DNA of 64,000 nucleotides from Epilithonimonas lactis (GTDB lineage: Bacteria; Bacteroidota; Bacteroidia; Flavobacteriales; Weeksellaceae), in assembly GCF_900110605.1 (NCBI RefSeq), contig NZ_FOFI01000004.1, positions 186,001-250,000 on the forward strand, given 5' to 3'. The notes beneath the pieces are model-generated. The model saw only the letters and a program-made list of their open reading frames with translations, was not told the origin of the DNA and made no database searches. The translations under genes and the position numbers were made by a program. Within the stretch, counting starts at the first letter, position 1. Every line of letters begins with the position of its first letter. Below are positions 40,001 to 49,508 of this stretch, one piece after another.

Positions 40001-42841
40001 ATGAACAAAGTAACTATTATTAATTCAAGGAAAGGCATTGCGCTCACAGCGGCGGTAATTTTCTTTTCTGGGATTACATTCGCACAAGCTCAGGAAACAA
40101 ATCCTGCCAAAGATACCGTGTCCGACAAACAGATTGAGGAAGTGGTTTTGGTCGGATCCAGAAGTGGTGGACGTTCCAAAGCGGACAGCCCGGTTCCAGT
40201 GGACGTTTTCAACCTGAAAGAGATCCAGCAGAGTTTGCCGCAGACGAACATCAATCAAATCCTTAATACGATTGCGCCGTCTTTTACATCAACCATTCAG
40301 ACCAATGCAGATGGATCGGATCACTCAGATCCTGCACAGTTGAGAGGTCTAGGACCAGATCAGACCTTGATTTTGGTTAATGGCAAAAGAAGACATACAT
40401 CAGCTTTGGTAAATGTGAATGGCGCTCCAGGAAGAGGAACCGTAGGAACTGACCTTAATGCCATCCCAGCTTTTGCACTTTCCAGAATCGAGGTTTTGAG
40501 AGACGGTGCGTCTGCACAATATGGTTCTGATGCAATTGCAGGCGTGATGAACCTCCAGTTGAAAAGAGATACAGGGAAACTAACAGGACAATTGAACTAC
40601 GGTGGTTATCTGACCAACGCAGCGAAAGACCACACAGGAAACTACGACGGTCAGCAATATCAATTGGATTTGAACTACGGAAATAAGATTGGCAACAAAG
40701 GTGGTTTTTATAATATCACCTGGTCTTCCCAATTCCGTGATCCTACGAGAAGAGCTGGAACAGAAAGTAGTTCAATCTACAACGCGTACAACGCAATCGA
40801 GAAAAGAGCGGCTGAAAATGGCGTCAATCTTTCGTCTTATTTCAATAATATCACAAATCTGAAAGGAACTGCAGGTGAACAAGATTTTGTGAATTTGATT
40901 CATCAATATTCTCAAGGCGTTGGTTATTTTGATTCTGGTTTCCAAACAAGTATTCAAAATGCATCCACAATTACAGCCCTTCAAGGTCTATTGGGCGCGA
41001 ATGTGACTGATAATGAATTGGCTTACAGAGGACAAACCAGAAAAGACTTCAACATGCAAGTTGGGCAGTCTAAACTGAACAACCACCAATTATTTTTAAA
41101 CGCAGAAGTGCCACTGAATGACAATTGGAAAGCTTATACTTTCGGAGGTTACTCTATCAGAGATGGGCAATCAGGCGGTTTTTACAGAAGACCAAACCAA
41201 GCGAGAACTTTCACAGGACTTAACATTGACGGTTATTTGCCAGAAATCCATACAAGAATTCAGGATGTTTCATTGTCTGCAGGCGTTAAGGGAAAATGGA
41301 ATGGATGGAATGTTGATCTAAGCAATACTTTCGGACAAAACAGTTTTGATTACACGATTGAAAATACTGGAAATACGAGTTTAAGATTCAATTCTCCAAG
41401 CACTTTCAAAGCTGGTGGATTGCAGTTTTTGCAGAACACGATCAATTTGGATTTCAGCAAATCGTTTGACGTTTTCCAAGGGATTAACGTAGCTTTCGGA
41501 GCAGAACAACGTCACGAGAATTTCAGGATCAATCCAGGTGAGGAAGCTTCTTACACAGCTTATGATATCAACGGAAATCCTCAGACACCTACGACTCCAA
41601 ACTCTTTGAAACCAACTGACTTTTTTGGAGCTGCTTTGGCAGGAAGTTCTCAGGTTTTCTCAGGCTTCAGAGCTGAGAATGCTACGAATAAAAATAGAAA
41701 TTCCTACGCCGGATATGCTGATGTAGAATTCAATTTTACCAATTGGTTATTGGTAGATGCAGCGGTTCGTTACGAGGATTATTCAGATTTTGGTTCGACT
41801 TTCAATTACAAGTTGGCTTCCAGGATCAAACTTTCAAACGATCTTAATTTCCGTTTTGCAGGTTCCACAGGTTTCCGCGCACCATCGATTCATCAGATCT
41901 ATTATAACACGACATCAACTTTATTTACTACACTTCCGCCAACGCCAGAGAATCCAAACCCTCAACCATCATTGGTAGAAGTAGGAACTTTCAGTAATGA
42001 TTCTACGGTTGCAAGAGGATTGGGAATTAATAAATTGAAACAAGAAACTTCAAAATCTGTAAGCACAGGATTCACGTATAAGATTCCTGCTCTGAATTTG
42101 AATATCACGGCAGATGCGTATTTCATCAGAATTGATGACAGAATTGTATTGACAGATCAATTTGCAAGACCAACAGACCAGCAGATTGCTAATAATCCTA
42201 ACAATTCTAATCTGTTAGCACTACAACAGGAATTTGATAAAAACAATGTGAATGCCGCACAATTCTTTGCCAACTCCATCGATACAGAGACAAAAGGTTT
42301 GGACGTGGTCATCAGCCATAACTACAGAACTGGCGATGTGAAACTGACTAACGATTTTGCAATCAACTTTAACAAAACCAAAAAAGTGGGCGATATTCAC
42401 GCATCTGATCTGTTGAAAAATGCTGGTTTGGAAAATACATATTTTGGTGAAAGATCCAGAGTCTATTTGGAAGATTCAGTTCCAAAAGTAAAAGCGAGTT
42501 TGTCTCACAGTTTGACTTGGAATGATTTCAGTGTCTATTTGAGAAATACTTATTACGGCAAAGTGTATGGAGCAGACGTTGTAGATGCGAACTTTGACGG
42601 CATCATCTTACCAAACGAACATCAATTGGTTTCGGACAAGATCATCACCGATTTATCGATTGGTTACAATATCAGCAAAAACTTCAACCTGACAGTTGGA
42701 ACCAATAACTTGTTCGATATCTATCCCACGAAGAATGTGACAGCTTCTACGAACAATGACCAGTTTATCTACTCACGTTCTTCGTCTCAGTTTGGACAAA
42801 ACGGAAGATACGTCTTCAGCAAGCTGACTGTCTCATTTTAA
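40001..42841 (+). CDS. TonB-dependent outer-membrane receptor
   Basis: 946 aa. Signal peptide (about 1-31, ITFAQAQ), TonB-box-like region (IEEVVLVGSRSGG), plug domain (about 50-170; LRGLGPDQTLILVNGKRRH, ALSRIEVLRDGASAQYGSDA and IAGVMNLQLKRD), and a 22-strand barrel to the C-terminus ending in a terminal aromatic (VSF). No N-terminal carboxypeptidase-like domain and no SusD partner gene. It takes up a substrate that is probably linked to sulfur amino acids, since a SAM riboswitch controls it: methionine, a methionine peptide or another sulfur compound would fit, but this is inference. Confidence 0.95.
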   Translation: MNKVTIINSRKGIALTAAVIFFSGITFAQAQETNPAKDTVSDKQIEEVVLVGSRSGGRSKADSPVPVDVFNLKEIQQSLPQTNINQILNTIAPSFTSTIQTNADGSDHSDPAQLRGLGPDQTLILVNGKRRHTSALVNVNGAPGRGTVGTDLNAIPAFALSRIEVLRDGASAQYGSDAIAGVMNLQLKRDTGKLTGQLNYGGYLTNAAKDHTGNYDGQQYQLDLNYGNKIGNKGGFYNITWSSQFRDPTRRAGTESSSIYNAYNAIEKRAAENGVNLSSYFNNITNLKGTAGEQDFVNLIHQYSQGVGYFDSGFQTSIQNASTITALQGLLGANVTDNELAYRGQTRKDFNMQVGQSKLNNHQLFLNAEVPLNDNWKAYTFGGYSIRDGQSGGFYRRPNQARTFTGLNIDGYLPEIHTRIQDVSLSAGVKGKWNGWNVDLSNTFGQNSFDYTIENTGNTSLRFNSPSTFKAGGLQFLQNTINLDFSKSFDVFQGINVAFGAEQRHENFRINPGEEASYTAYDINGNPQTPTTPNSLKPTDFFGAALAGSSQVFSGFRAENATNKNRNSYAGYADVEFNFTNWLLVDAAVRYEDYSDFGSTFNYKLASRIKLSNDLNFRFAGSTGFRAPSIHQIYYNTTSTLFTTLPPTPENPNPQPSLVEVGTFSNDSTVARGLGINKLKQETSKSVSTGFTYKIPALNLNITADAYFIRIDDRIVLTDQFARPTDQQIANNPNNSNLLALQQEFDKNNVNAAQFFANSIDTETKGLDVVISHNYRTGDVKLTNDFAINFNKTKKVGDIHASDLLKNAGLENTYFGERSRVYLEDSVPKVKASLSHSLTWNDFSVYLRNTYYGKVYGADVVDANFDGIILPNEHQLVSDKIITDLSIGYNISKNFNLTVGTNNLFDIYPTKNVTASTNNDQFIYSRSSSQFGQNGRYVFSKLTVSF

Positions 42842-42912
42842 TCAGACGATTTTTTAAGGTTTTATATTTGTTTTGAAATGGCATCGGGGTTTTCCTCGGT
42901 GTCGTTTTTTTT

Positions 42913-43040
42913 AACCACAAAAGTCACAAAAGGTTATAGTTTATTTCTACGAAAACAAAAAGTTCAAAAAAGAATCAGGAATTTCTTTTTTGAACTTTTT
43001 AAAATGATTTTCAGAATTTTCTTTTGTGACTTTTGTGGTT
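42913..43040. repeat. Inverted repeat element, perfect 20-bp arms
   Basis: AACCACAAAAGTCACAAAAG (42913-42932) and its exact complement (43021-43040) around 88 bp. Within it is a second hairpin, AAAAAGTTCAAAAAAGAA / TTCTTTTTTGAACTTTTT. It separates the convergent TonB receptor and copper ATPase genes and ends 4 bp before the ATPase stop. Confidence 0.85.
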
Positions 43041-43044
43041 CAAA

Positions 43045-45591
43045 TCATACATCCAATTTCGCATTATTCAATCTCAAAGAATTAAGAATCACAGAAACCG
43101 AACTGAAACTCATTGCTGCGGCCGCAATCATCGGACTCAATAAAATGCCGAAGAAAGGGTAGAGCAGTCCTGCGGCGAGCGGAATTCCCAAAACGTTATA
43201 AATAAAGGCAAAGAACAGATTTTCTTTGATGTTTGTCAATAATTTTTCACTGAGGATTTTCGCTTTTGCAACGCCGAGAATATCGCCTTTTAGCAATGTG
43301 ATTTCTGCACTTTCTATCGCGACATCGGTTCCGGTTCCCATTGCAATTCCGATGTTGGCTTGAGCCAAAGCTGGCGCATCATTGATTCCGTCGCCTGTCA
43401 TTGCCACGATTTTTCCTTCGTTTTGAAGTTTTTTGATTTCGTTCATTTTATCTTCGGGAAGACAATTGGCTTTGAAATTTTTGATTCCGAGTTGTTCAGC
43501 GACTACTTTTGCCGTGTTTTCATTATCACCCGTCATCATTATCACTTCGATGTTTTGATTTTGCAGAAGTTCAATTGCTTGTTTTGAAGTTGGTTTAATG
43601 TTATCCGAAAAACTTAAAAATCCAAGAACGTTTCCAGCTTTTGCCAGATAAGAAATGGTTTTCGCTTCGTTTTGTTTTTCGTTGGTTTTTAATTTTAGAT
43701 TTTCTGGAATATTGATGTTAAAATGATTCAGCAAAGATTCGTTTCCTAATAGAATTTCTTCTTGATTAATGATTCCTTTCACACCTTTTCCCGAAATATT
43801 TTCAAAGTTTTCTACTTTTTCAAATTTGTCATCCTGAGCTGAGTCGAAGGATTTTTTAAATTCATTCAAAACCGCATTCGACAAAGGATGTTCAGAATTT
43901 TGATTGAGTGATGAAGCGAGTTTCAGAATTGTATTTTTATCTTGATTTTCTAAAGTTTCGATGTTGTCCAGACTTGGCTTTCCTTTCGTCAAAGTTCCCG
44001 TTTTATCTGTAATTAGGACATTGATTTTGTGCATTTGTTCCAAGGCTTCAGCATTTTTTATCAAAATTCCATTCTGCGCACCTTTCCCAATTCCGACCAT
44101 CAAACTCATTGGTGTTGCTAATCCGAGAGCACACGGACAAGCGACAATCAACACAGCGACAGCGTTTATAAAAGCATAGGTCAATTTATTTTCTCCACCG
44201 AAAATGTACCACGCAACGAATGTTAAAACCGAAATCGCCATCACAGTTGGAACAAATATCTTCGAAACTTTATCCGCTAATTTCTGGATTGGCGCTTTGC
44301 TTCGGCTGGCATCGTTCACCATTTTGATGATTTTTGAAAGCAAGGTTTCATCGCCGATTTTTTCCGTTTTCATCAGGAAAGTTCCGTTCCCGTTGATGGT
44401 TCCGGATGTGACTTTGTCGCCCGATTTTTTCTCTGACGGAATTGGTTCTCCCGTAATCATCGATTCGTCAACGTTAGAATTTCCTTCGATAATTTTGCCA
44501 TCCACCGGAATTTTTTCGCCCGGTTTTACTCTTAAAATATCATTGATTTTAATTTCAGAAAGCGAAACTTTTTTCTCATTTTCATTAACAACTAAATTGG
44601 CTGTTTCCGGCGAGAGATTCATCAACGCTTCAATGGCTTTTCCTGTTTTTTGATGCGCTCTCGCTTCCAGCATTTGTCCCATTATCACCAAAGTCAAAAT
44701 CACACAAACCGACTCGAAATAAAGCGGAACTTTTCCACCGTGAGACAATTCGTGGGGAAGAATATCTGGAAAAATCAAAGCAATCAAACTAAATAAAAAT
44801 GCGACAGAAACGCCCAAAGCAATCAAGGAAAACATATTCAGATTCCAGGTTTTAAATGAAACCCAACCACGTTTCATCACAAACCAACCCGCGTAAAAAA
44901 GAACTGGAATTGTTAAAATCAATTCCAAAATCGCCTGAACTTGATGAGAAAAAGGAAAGTCAAAAAACATTCCGCCCATAGAAAGAATGAAAACGGGAAT
45001 AGAAAATCCTAAAGCTATCCAGAATTTTCTTTGCAAAGTTTGGTAGGTTTTGTCTTCGTGTTTTTCACCTTTTATGGGAATCATCACCAAATCCATCCCG
45101 CAAACCGGACAACCAACATTGGAATCGTAAACCTTGTCGCCTTCGCAGAACATCGGGCAATAGTATTTTCCTTCTTGATGGGTGTTTGGTGTTTGGTGTT
45201 TGGTGTTTTGATGTGTGTGTGAACTTCCAGCTTCCAGCTTCTGACTTCTGACCAAATCTTCTGTGATTTCCTCCAAATGCATATGACAAACCGGGCAACC
45301 AGAATCCGATTCGTAGGTTTTGTCACTTTCGCAAAACATCGGGCAAAAGTATTCACCAATTTTATCTTTGAAACTTTCGGGAATATTCGTTTTGGAGTAG
45401 GCTTGTGGTTTGTTTGTGTGGTCTTCACGTTCTTCAATCGGAACCAGGAACATATTACAAACAGGACATCTGCCTTGTTTGAAATACAGTTTCTCGCCTT
45501 CGCATTCCATCGGACAATAATAGACGGAACTTGGTGAAATTCTTTGATTTGGGTGAAGGTTGTCGTGGTTATGATGATTGTGGTTTTCCAT
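43045..45591 (-). CDS. copA: Copper-type P1B ATPase with three N-terminal heavy-metal-binding domains
   Basis: 848 aa. The His-rich start ([11 protein letters not shown]) is followed by three copies of a YYCPM...CPVCGM-type metal-binding domain (24-47, 81-104, 143-166). Then the P-type core: eight membrane segments, TGE at 380-382, the CPC metal motif at 485-487, DKTGT with phosphorylated Asp529, the HP motif at 568-569 and GDGIND at 733-738. It exports Cu(I) or silver to the periplasm. Two stretches are foreign: residues 115-141 ([21 protein letters not shown]) and 581-588 (SFDSAQDD), both encoded by dispersed repeats. Both lie in surface loops and the frame stays open. No CsoR-like regulator is adjacent. 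Confidence 0.93.
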   Translation of the reverse strand: MENHNHHNHDNLHPNQRISPSSVYYCPMECEGEKLYFKQGRCPVCNMFLVPIEEREDHTNKPQAYSKTNIPESFKDKIGEYFCPMFCESDKTYESDSGCPVCHMHLEEITEDLVRSQKLEAGSSHTHQNTKHQTPNTHQEGKYYCPMFCEGDKVYDSNVGCPVCGMDLVMIPIKGEKHEDKTYQTLQRKFWIALGFSIPVFILSMGGMFFDFPFSHQVQAILELILTIPVLFYAGWFVMKRGWVSFKTWNLNMFSLIALGVSVAFLFSLIALIFPDILPHELSHGGKVPLYFESVCVILTLVIMGQMLEARAHQKTGKAIEALMNLSPETANLVVNENEKKVSLSEIKINDILRVKPGEKIPVDGKIIEGNSNVDESMITGEPIPSEKKSGDKVTSGTINGNGTFLMKTEKIGDETLLSKIIKMVNDASRSKAPIQKLADKVSKIFVPTVMAISVLTFVAWYIFGGENKLTYAFINAVAVLIVACPCALGLATPMSLMVGIGKGAQNGILIKNAEALEQMHKINVLITDKTGTLTKGKPSLDNIETLENQDKNTILKLASSLNQNSEHPLSNAVLNEFKKSFDSAQDDKFEKVENFENISGKGVKGIINQEEILLGNESLLNHFNINIPENLKLKTNEKQNEAKTISYLAKAGNVLGFLSFSDNIKPTSKQAIELLQNQNIEVIMMTGDNENTAKVVAEQLGIKNFKANCLPEDKMNEIKKLQNEGKIVAMTGDGINDAPALAQANIGIAMGTGTDVAIESAEITLLKGDILGVAKAKILSEKLLTNIKENLFFAFIYNVLGIPLAAGLLYPFFGILLSPMIAAAAMSFSSVSVILNSLRLNNAKLDV
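43831..43852. repeat. CTGAGC-GAGTCGAAG repeat inside the copper ATPase
   Basis: ATCCTGAGCTGAGTCGAAGG, continuing AT. On the minus strand it encodes SFDSAQDD in the nucleotide-binding domain. The core matches the intergenic copy at 31061-31077 at 15 of 16 positions. Confidence 0.75.
45169..45249. repeat. Low-complexity repeat inside the copper ATPase
   Basis: GGTGTTT-type heptamers followed by CTTCCAGCTTCCAGCTTCTG. On the minus strand it encodes the linker between metal-binding domains two and three ([19 protein letters not shown]). Confidence 0.75.
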
Positions 45592-45673
45592 TTTTGAAAT
45601 TTACAATTACAAATTTCTGAAAAATAGATTTCAATCTGTTACAAATAAATGGAAAGATGTTATAATGAGAAAT

Positions 45674-45700
45674 TAAAAAACCTCTAGATTCCTAAAGGCT
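45674..45700 (-). terminator. Terminator of the PanE-like gene
   Basis: CCTTTAG / CTAGAGG stem (minus strand) with a run of T, 20 bp after the stop codon. Confidence 0.7.
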
Positions 45701-45719
45701 TTAATTTGATTTTCGATAT

Positions 45720-46673
45720 CTACAGACTCAGTTGCTGAATCTTCTCTGTTAATTCCTGATGTATTTTTTGAGTTGAAGGTGTTTCAATTCCCAGCTCTTT
45801 TCCGTAATGGATAATGGCGCCAGCAAACAATTCGAGTTCGTTGTTTTGTTGTTTGACATTGATATCCAGTTGCAAAGACGTTGGCGTTGCAGGTGGAAAT
45901 GTGGATGCTTTTTCAAAAGATTTTTCGATGATGTCGCTTGGCAGACCGATTGATTTTTTGTCCGCGATGGCTTTTACTTCTTTCATTATGGCTGTGGCTT
46001 CCTGTTTCTGCACAGTATCATTACAAACCGTTCCGATGGAAGAATTGTACTTTGCACTCACCAATCCGAAACTGGCTACAAAAATAAATTTGGTCCAAAT
46101 GTCCGCAAAAGAATTCTTTTTAAAATCGAAGGTGATTCTGCTGTCTGTCATTAAATTGATTATCCATTCTACATTCTCCGAAGCATTCGAAGGGTCTTTG
46201 CCGAATATCAATTTTCCGGGTTTTCCTTTGTGTTCCACGATTCCTTTCTCCTTGATGTGAGATGCTACATAAACGCAAGCTGGCAAAATCGTATTTTCGG
46301 GAATTATTTTTTTGACTCTATCGTAAATATCAACGCCGTTCATCAAAGGAAGTAGGATTGTGTTTGTGCTGATGACCTGTTTCAATTGTTCGCAAACGTT
46401 TTCCAAATCATATTCTTTTACACAAATGAGAACAAGGTCAGCATTGTTTATTTCGGAAATGCTCTGAACGATTTCATCAGGTTTCGTGATGTTTTCCGGA
46501 TGTTCTGGAGAGAGTAGTGTAAGTCCATTTTCCGATACCACATCATACGTTTTACTTCTTGCGACAAACGTAATTCGAAAAGGATTCTCTTTCTCATTAA
46601 ACTGATTGATTTTGAATCCGAAATATCCACCAACACCGCCAAGACCTATTACGACTATATTTTTCTTTTCCAT
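45720..46673 (-). CDS. panE: 2-dehydropantoate 2-reductase-like oxidoreductase
   Basis: 317 aa from MEKKNIVVIGLGGVGGYFG; an upstream ATG adds 11 unlikely residues. The Rossmann motif GLGGVGGYFG is at the N-terminus, LICVKEYDLENVCEQLK and LLPLMNGVDIYDRVKK follow, and the C-terminal helical domain has the catalytic Lys region FADIWTKFIFVASFGLVSA. The family reduces ketopantoate with NADPH for pantothenate and CoA synthesis; related proteins act on other keto acids, so the symbol is tentative. It is monocistronic. Confidence 0.85.
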   Translation of the reverse strand: MEKKNIVVIGLGGVGGYFGFKINQFNEKENPFRITFVARSKTYDVVSENGLTLLSPEHPENITKPDEIVQSISEINNADLVLICVKEYDLENVCEQLKQVISTNTILLPLMNGVDIYDRVKKIIPENTILPACVYVASHIKEKGIVEHKGKPGKLIFGKDPSNASENVEWIINLMTDSRITFDFKKNSFADIWTKFIFVASFGLVSAKYNSSIGTVCNDTVQKQEATAIMKEVKAIADKKSIGLPSDIIEKSFEKASTFPPATPTSLQLDINVKQQNNELELFAGAIIHYGKELGIETPSTQKIHQELTEKIQQLSL

Positions 46674-46743
46674 AGAATTATCTTTTGTTAATTTGTTTCG
46701 GCGCAAATTTGATAAAAAAAGAATGAAATAAGCTATGAATAAA

Positions 46744-46773
46744 TAAAAACCCTCCAGAGATTTTCTGAAGGGT
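46744..46773 (-). terminator. Terminator of the 161-aa secreted protein gene
   Basis: AACCCTTCAGA / TCTGGAGGGTT stem on the minus strand with five T residues, 26 bp after the stop. Confidence 0.75.
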
Positions 46774-46798
46774 TGGTATAAGTTTAAGTCTCAGACCA

Positions 46799-47284
46799 TT
46801 ATTTTCTTGGTTTCAAAGAAAGATTGTCCAAATAAACGGCTTGATGCACGCCATTCAGCATTACTTTCAGACCCAAGTTGCTATCTTTTTTCAATGAGAT
46901 GTTGAAGACTTTTTTGTCTTTCCCAATTTTCACAGGTTTTGCGATAGTAGCAAAAGTTTTAGGATTTGAAGCGTTCTGGATGGACAAGATTTCCAATGTC
47001 GTTTCTCCGCCATTGTCCGTCACATCAAGGCTTAGCGTGTAGTTTCCAGCTTTGATTTTTGGTGTTACCAAGTACATATTTTCCTTAGGATTGGTCATCG
47101 AGTAAAAGATGATTTTGTTTTCGCTGGCGTAGAGCATTGCTTCACCTTTTTGGATAGACCAGCATTTGTTGATATCTTTCCAGTTGTCAAAATTTTCTGT
47201 CAATGTGGAGACTGTTTTGCACTGTGCATTAGCTGTCACAAATCCGCATAAAGCCACCATTCCTCCGAATATTAGTTTTCTCAT
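46799..47284 (-). CDS. Secreted beta-sandwich protein of unknown function
   Basis: 161 aa. Signal peptide 1-20 (FVTANAQ), then a domain that begins LTENFDNWKDINKCWSIQKG and ends VYLDNLSLKPRK, the layout of choice-of-anchor or MAM-like jelly-roll domains in Bacteroidota exported proteins. No C-terminal sorting domain, so it is probably periplasmic or released. The function is unknown. Monocistronic. Confidence 0.75.
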   Translation of the reverse strand: MRKLIFGGMVALCGFVTANAQCKTVSTLTENFDNWKDINKCWSIQKGEAMLYASENKIIFYSMTNPKENMYLVTPKIKAGNYTLSLDVTDNGGETTLEILSIQNASNPKTFATIAKPVKIGKDKKVFNISLKKDSNLGLKVMLNGVHQAVYLDNLSLKPRK

Positions 47285-47413
47285 TTTTATTTAAATATTA
47301 TCAGGTAAAAATAAGTAAAAAAGGATGAGTGACAAAGTTATTTTTAATTAATCTAAATAGTGAAGTTTAATTAGAAAATAAGGTATGACAAAGTTTCGAA
47401 ATTAGTCAAGTGA

Positions 47414-48109
47414 TTACTCTTGAGTTATTTTTTGTGATGGTAAACGGTTTTTTTGAACACTATTTTTTATAAGTCTCACATTCGGTTCAACGTACATTAT
47501 TTTTAGTAAATTATTATTTGAAATATCAAGTTCACTAATTGCTGTTTGATACAAATATAATTGAGTCAATTTTGAATTATTTGATATATCTACTTTCTTC
47601 AATTGTTTACAACCGTCCAGGCTTAAAGTTTCAAGATTTATGTATTTGCTTGCATCAAAATCTACAAAATTATTATCGCCTATAGATAGAGATTTTATTT
47701 TGTCATTAAGTTTAATTTCATTCAAATTTAATCTTACTGCATATAATACTTCTAAATTATCAATTTTCGAGAAATCAATTTTATTTTTTGTAGGATTAAG
47801 TGTGATTGCTAGTGTATGAAGTTTATGAAGACTGTCTAATGCTGTAAAATTTTGTATGAAATTTTCGTTAATAGATAATTCTTCTAGATTTTTAAAATTT
47901 TCTATTCCGGAGATACTGGAAATTCTTCTGTTAGTAAGTCTAAGCTTGGTTACTTTCAAATATTCTTCTATTTCGAAAGTTCCATTATTATTTTCATCGA
48001 CACCTTCGTCAAATAAAGCATTGGTAAAGTTTTGGTCTGCGAAAATTTCTTTTCGATTTTTACAACTGAGAAAAGTTAGGGCAAAAATCATTAATGCAAT
48101 TACTTTCAT
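47414..48109 (-). CDS. Leucine-rich-repeat lipoprotein
   Basis: 231 aa from MKVIALMIFALTFLSC; an upstream in-frame ATG adds eight residues before the signal peptide. Lipobox TFLSC makes it a lipoprotein. An acidic EF-hand-like loop DENNNGTFEIEEYLKV (about 39-54) is followed by about six leucine-rich units (for example KLRLTNRRISSISGIENFKN, LETLSLDGCKQLKKVDISNN). The repeats suggest protein binding at the cell envelope. The gene is AT-rich and isolated. No named family. Confidence 0.75.
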   Translation of the reverse strand: MKVIALMIFALTFLSCKNRKEIFADQNFTNALFDEGVDENNNGTFEIEEYLKVTKLRLTNRRISSISGIENFKNLEELSINENFIQNFTALDSLHKLHTLAITLNPTKNKIDFSKIDNLEVLYAVRLNLNEIKLNDKIKSLSIGDNNFVDFDASKYINLETLSLDGCKQLKKVDISNNSKLTQLYLYQTAISELDISNNNLLKIMYVEPNVRLIKNSVQKNRLPSQKITQE

Positions 48110-48181
48110 TTGGATAAAGTATAATTTATTCAAATTTATTATAATTAATTAAGAATAATGAATTGATAAATGGAATTAAAT

Positions 48182-49078
48182 CTAATTTCTTTCAGTTTTC
48201 ATTCCAAAAATCTCCTTCCCATTAAAAACAATCACCGCCAAAAATATCAAAGCATAAGAAAAAATCTGCAAGCTTCCCAATGGCTCGTGATAAACCACGC
48301 CAGCCAAGACAAAAGCAATGATTGGATTGATGTTCAATATCATTCCAACTTTGGAAGAACTGATTCCTGAAAGTGCATAAAGATTGAGGAGCAACGGAAC
48401 AATAGTGTACATCACTGCGATGATCTCGACGTAGAAATAGAATTTGAAATCGGTGATCAAACCACTCGAGTAAACCGGGAAAAAGGGCAACAAAATCAAT
48501 GCTGAAAGCAGAATATGGAAATTGAGAACCAGAAACTTATCAAACTGCTTGTTCTTGTTTTGACTCACGAGATAGGCCGCATAAGTAAACCCGATCAAAC
48601 TGCTGTAGAACATATCGATCATATTGGCATAAGACAGCAAAATACATCCTACAAGACTTAGAAAAACCGATAACCATTGTAATTTGGTCAACTTATCTTT
48701 TAGTAAAAAATAGGCTAGAATCGTCGTGATGATGGGACAAACCAAATAGGCTACAGAAGTTGCCCGCACGCTCACGTGATTCATCACATAAATAAACGAA
48801 AACCAATTGGCTGTCAGCAGAATGCTACTTCCGATATTCAAGAGAATCAAATCTCGTCTGTTTTTCTTTGGAATTGACAGAATATATTTGATGTTCTCTT
48901 TCAACTTTTCCCGCTTGAAGAGGAGAGAGACTACTGTCATGATGATCGCGCAACTAAACACTCTGTAAAAAAGAATGTCCGACGAGGAATAGTCGTGAAG
49001 CGGTCTCAAAACCAAACTGAAAGTGCCCCAAAGTGTGAATGCCAAAATGGCGGCGAGATAATATCTAAGATTGTTCAA
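48182..49078 (-). CDS. EamA-family transporter (DMT superfamily)
   Basis: 298 aa with ten membrane segments in two five-helix EamA halves (about 5-140 and 150-290). The second half contains GISSSKVGMILNINPIIAFV and PLGSLQIFSYALIFLAVIVF, typical of this family (RarD/YddG group). It should export amino acids or metabolites. No regulator is adjacent. The substrate is unknown. Confidence 0.9.
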   Translation of the reverse strand: MNNLRYYLAAILAFTLWGTFSLVLRPLHDYSSSDILFYRVFSCAIIMTVVSLLFKREKLKENIKYILSIPKKNRRDLILLNIGSSILLTANWFSFIYVMNHVSVRATSVAYLVCPIITTILAYFLLKDKLTKLQWLSVFLSLVGCILLSYANMIDMFYSSLIGFTYAAYLVSQNKNKQFDKFLVLNFHILLSALILLPFFPVYSSGLITDFKFYFYVEIIAVMYTIVPLLLNLYALSGISSSKVGMILNINPIIAFVLAGVVYHEPLGSLQIFSYALIFLAVIVFNGKEIFGMKTERN

Positions 49079-49193
49079 GCTAAGGTGTTAATAAGCTACA
49101 AAAATAGAGATTTTGCGTTTGATAGAAGCAGATTCATCAGATAATTATAGTGATCTATTTGTTTTGAAATTTTCAAATCTTGTAATGCAAAAC

Positions 49194-49233
49194 AAAAAAA
49201 AGAAGAGAAACAAATTTGAGCTGTCTCTCTTCT
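49194..49233 (-). terminator. Probable terminator of the SMR operon
   Basis: AGAAGAGA / TCTCTCTTCT stem, followed on the minus strand by eight T residues. It is 276 bp past the last SMR stop, leaving a long 3' untranslated stretch that also holds GAGGGC / GCCCTC (49270-49287) and no gene I can support. Confidence 0.6.
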
Positions 49234-49508
49234 TCGGTTAATATAATTGATCATTGATTGTCTGGGAAAGAGGGCATTACTGCCCTCCTTATCAATAAAT
49301 CTAATAAACTATGAATTAGATTTATTTGAAAATTAATCATCAAACTTTTTGCCAAAATATATTTTTCTGTAAAATATTTTAGTTAAAAAAATCTGGACGT
49401 AAATTGTAAATTAATAAAATGTATATCGTTTACTTTAATTATAACTGACTAATTGCTAGGCTTAAAGCTGATAGAAATTGAAAAGAGAGTTCACAACAAC
49501 TGTCAAAA

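Noticed and set aside
49234..49508. Possible small RNA in the long 3' untranslated region of the SMR pair
   Set aside because: Only two simple hairpins are visible and there is no promoter-like element for an independent transcript, so I do not call it.
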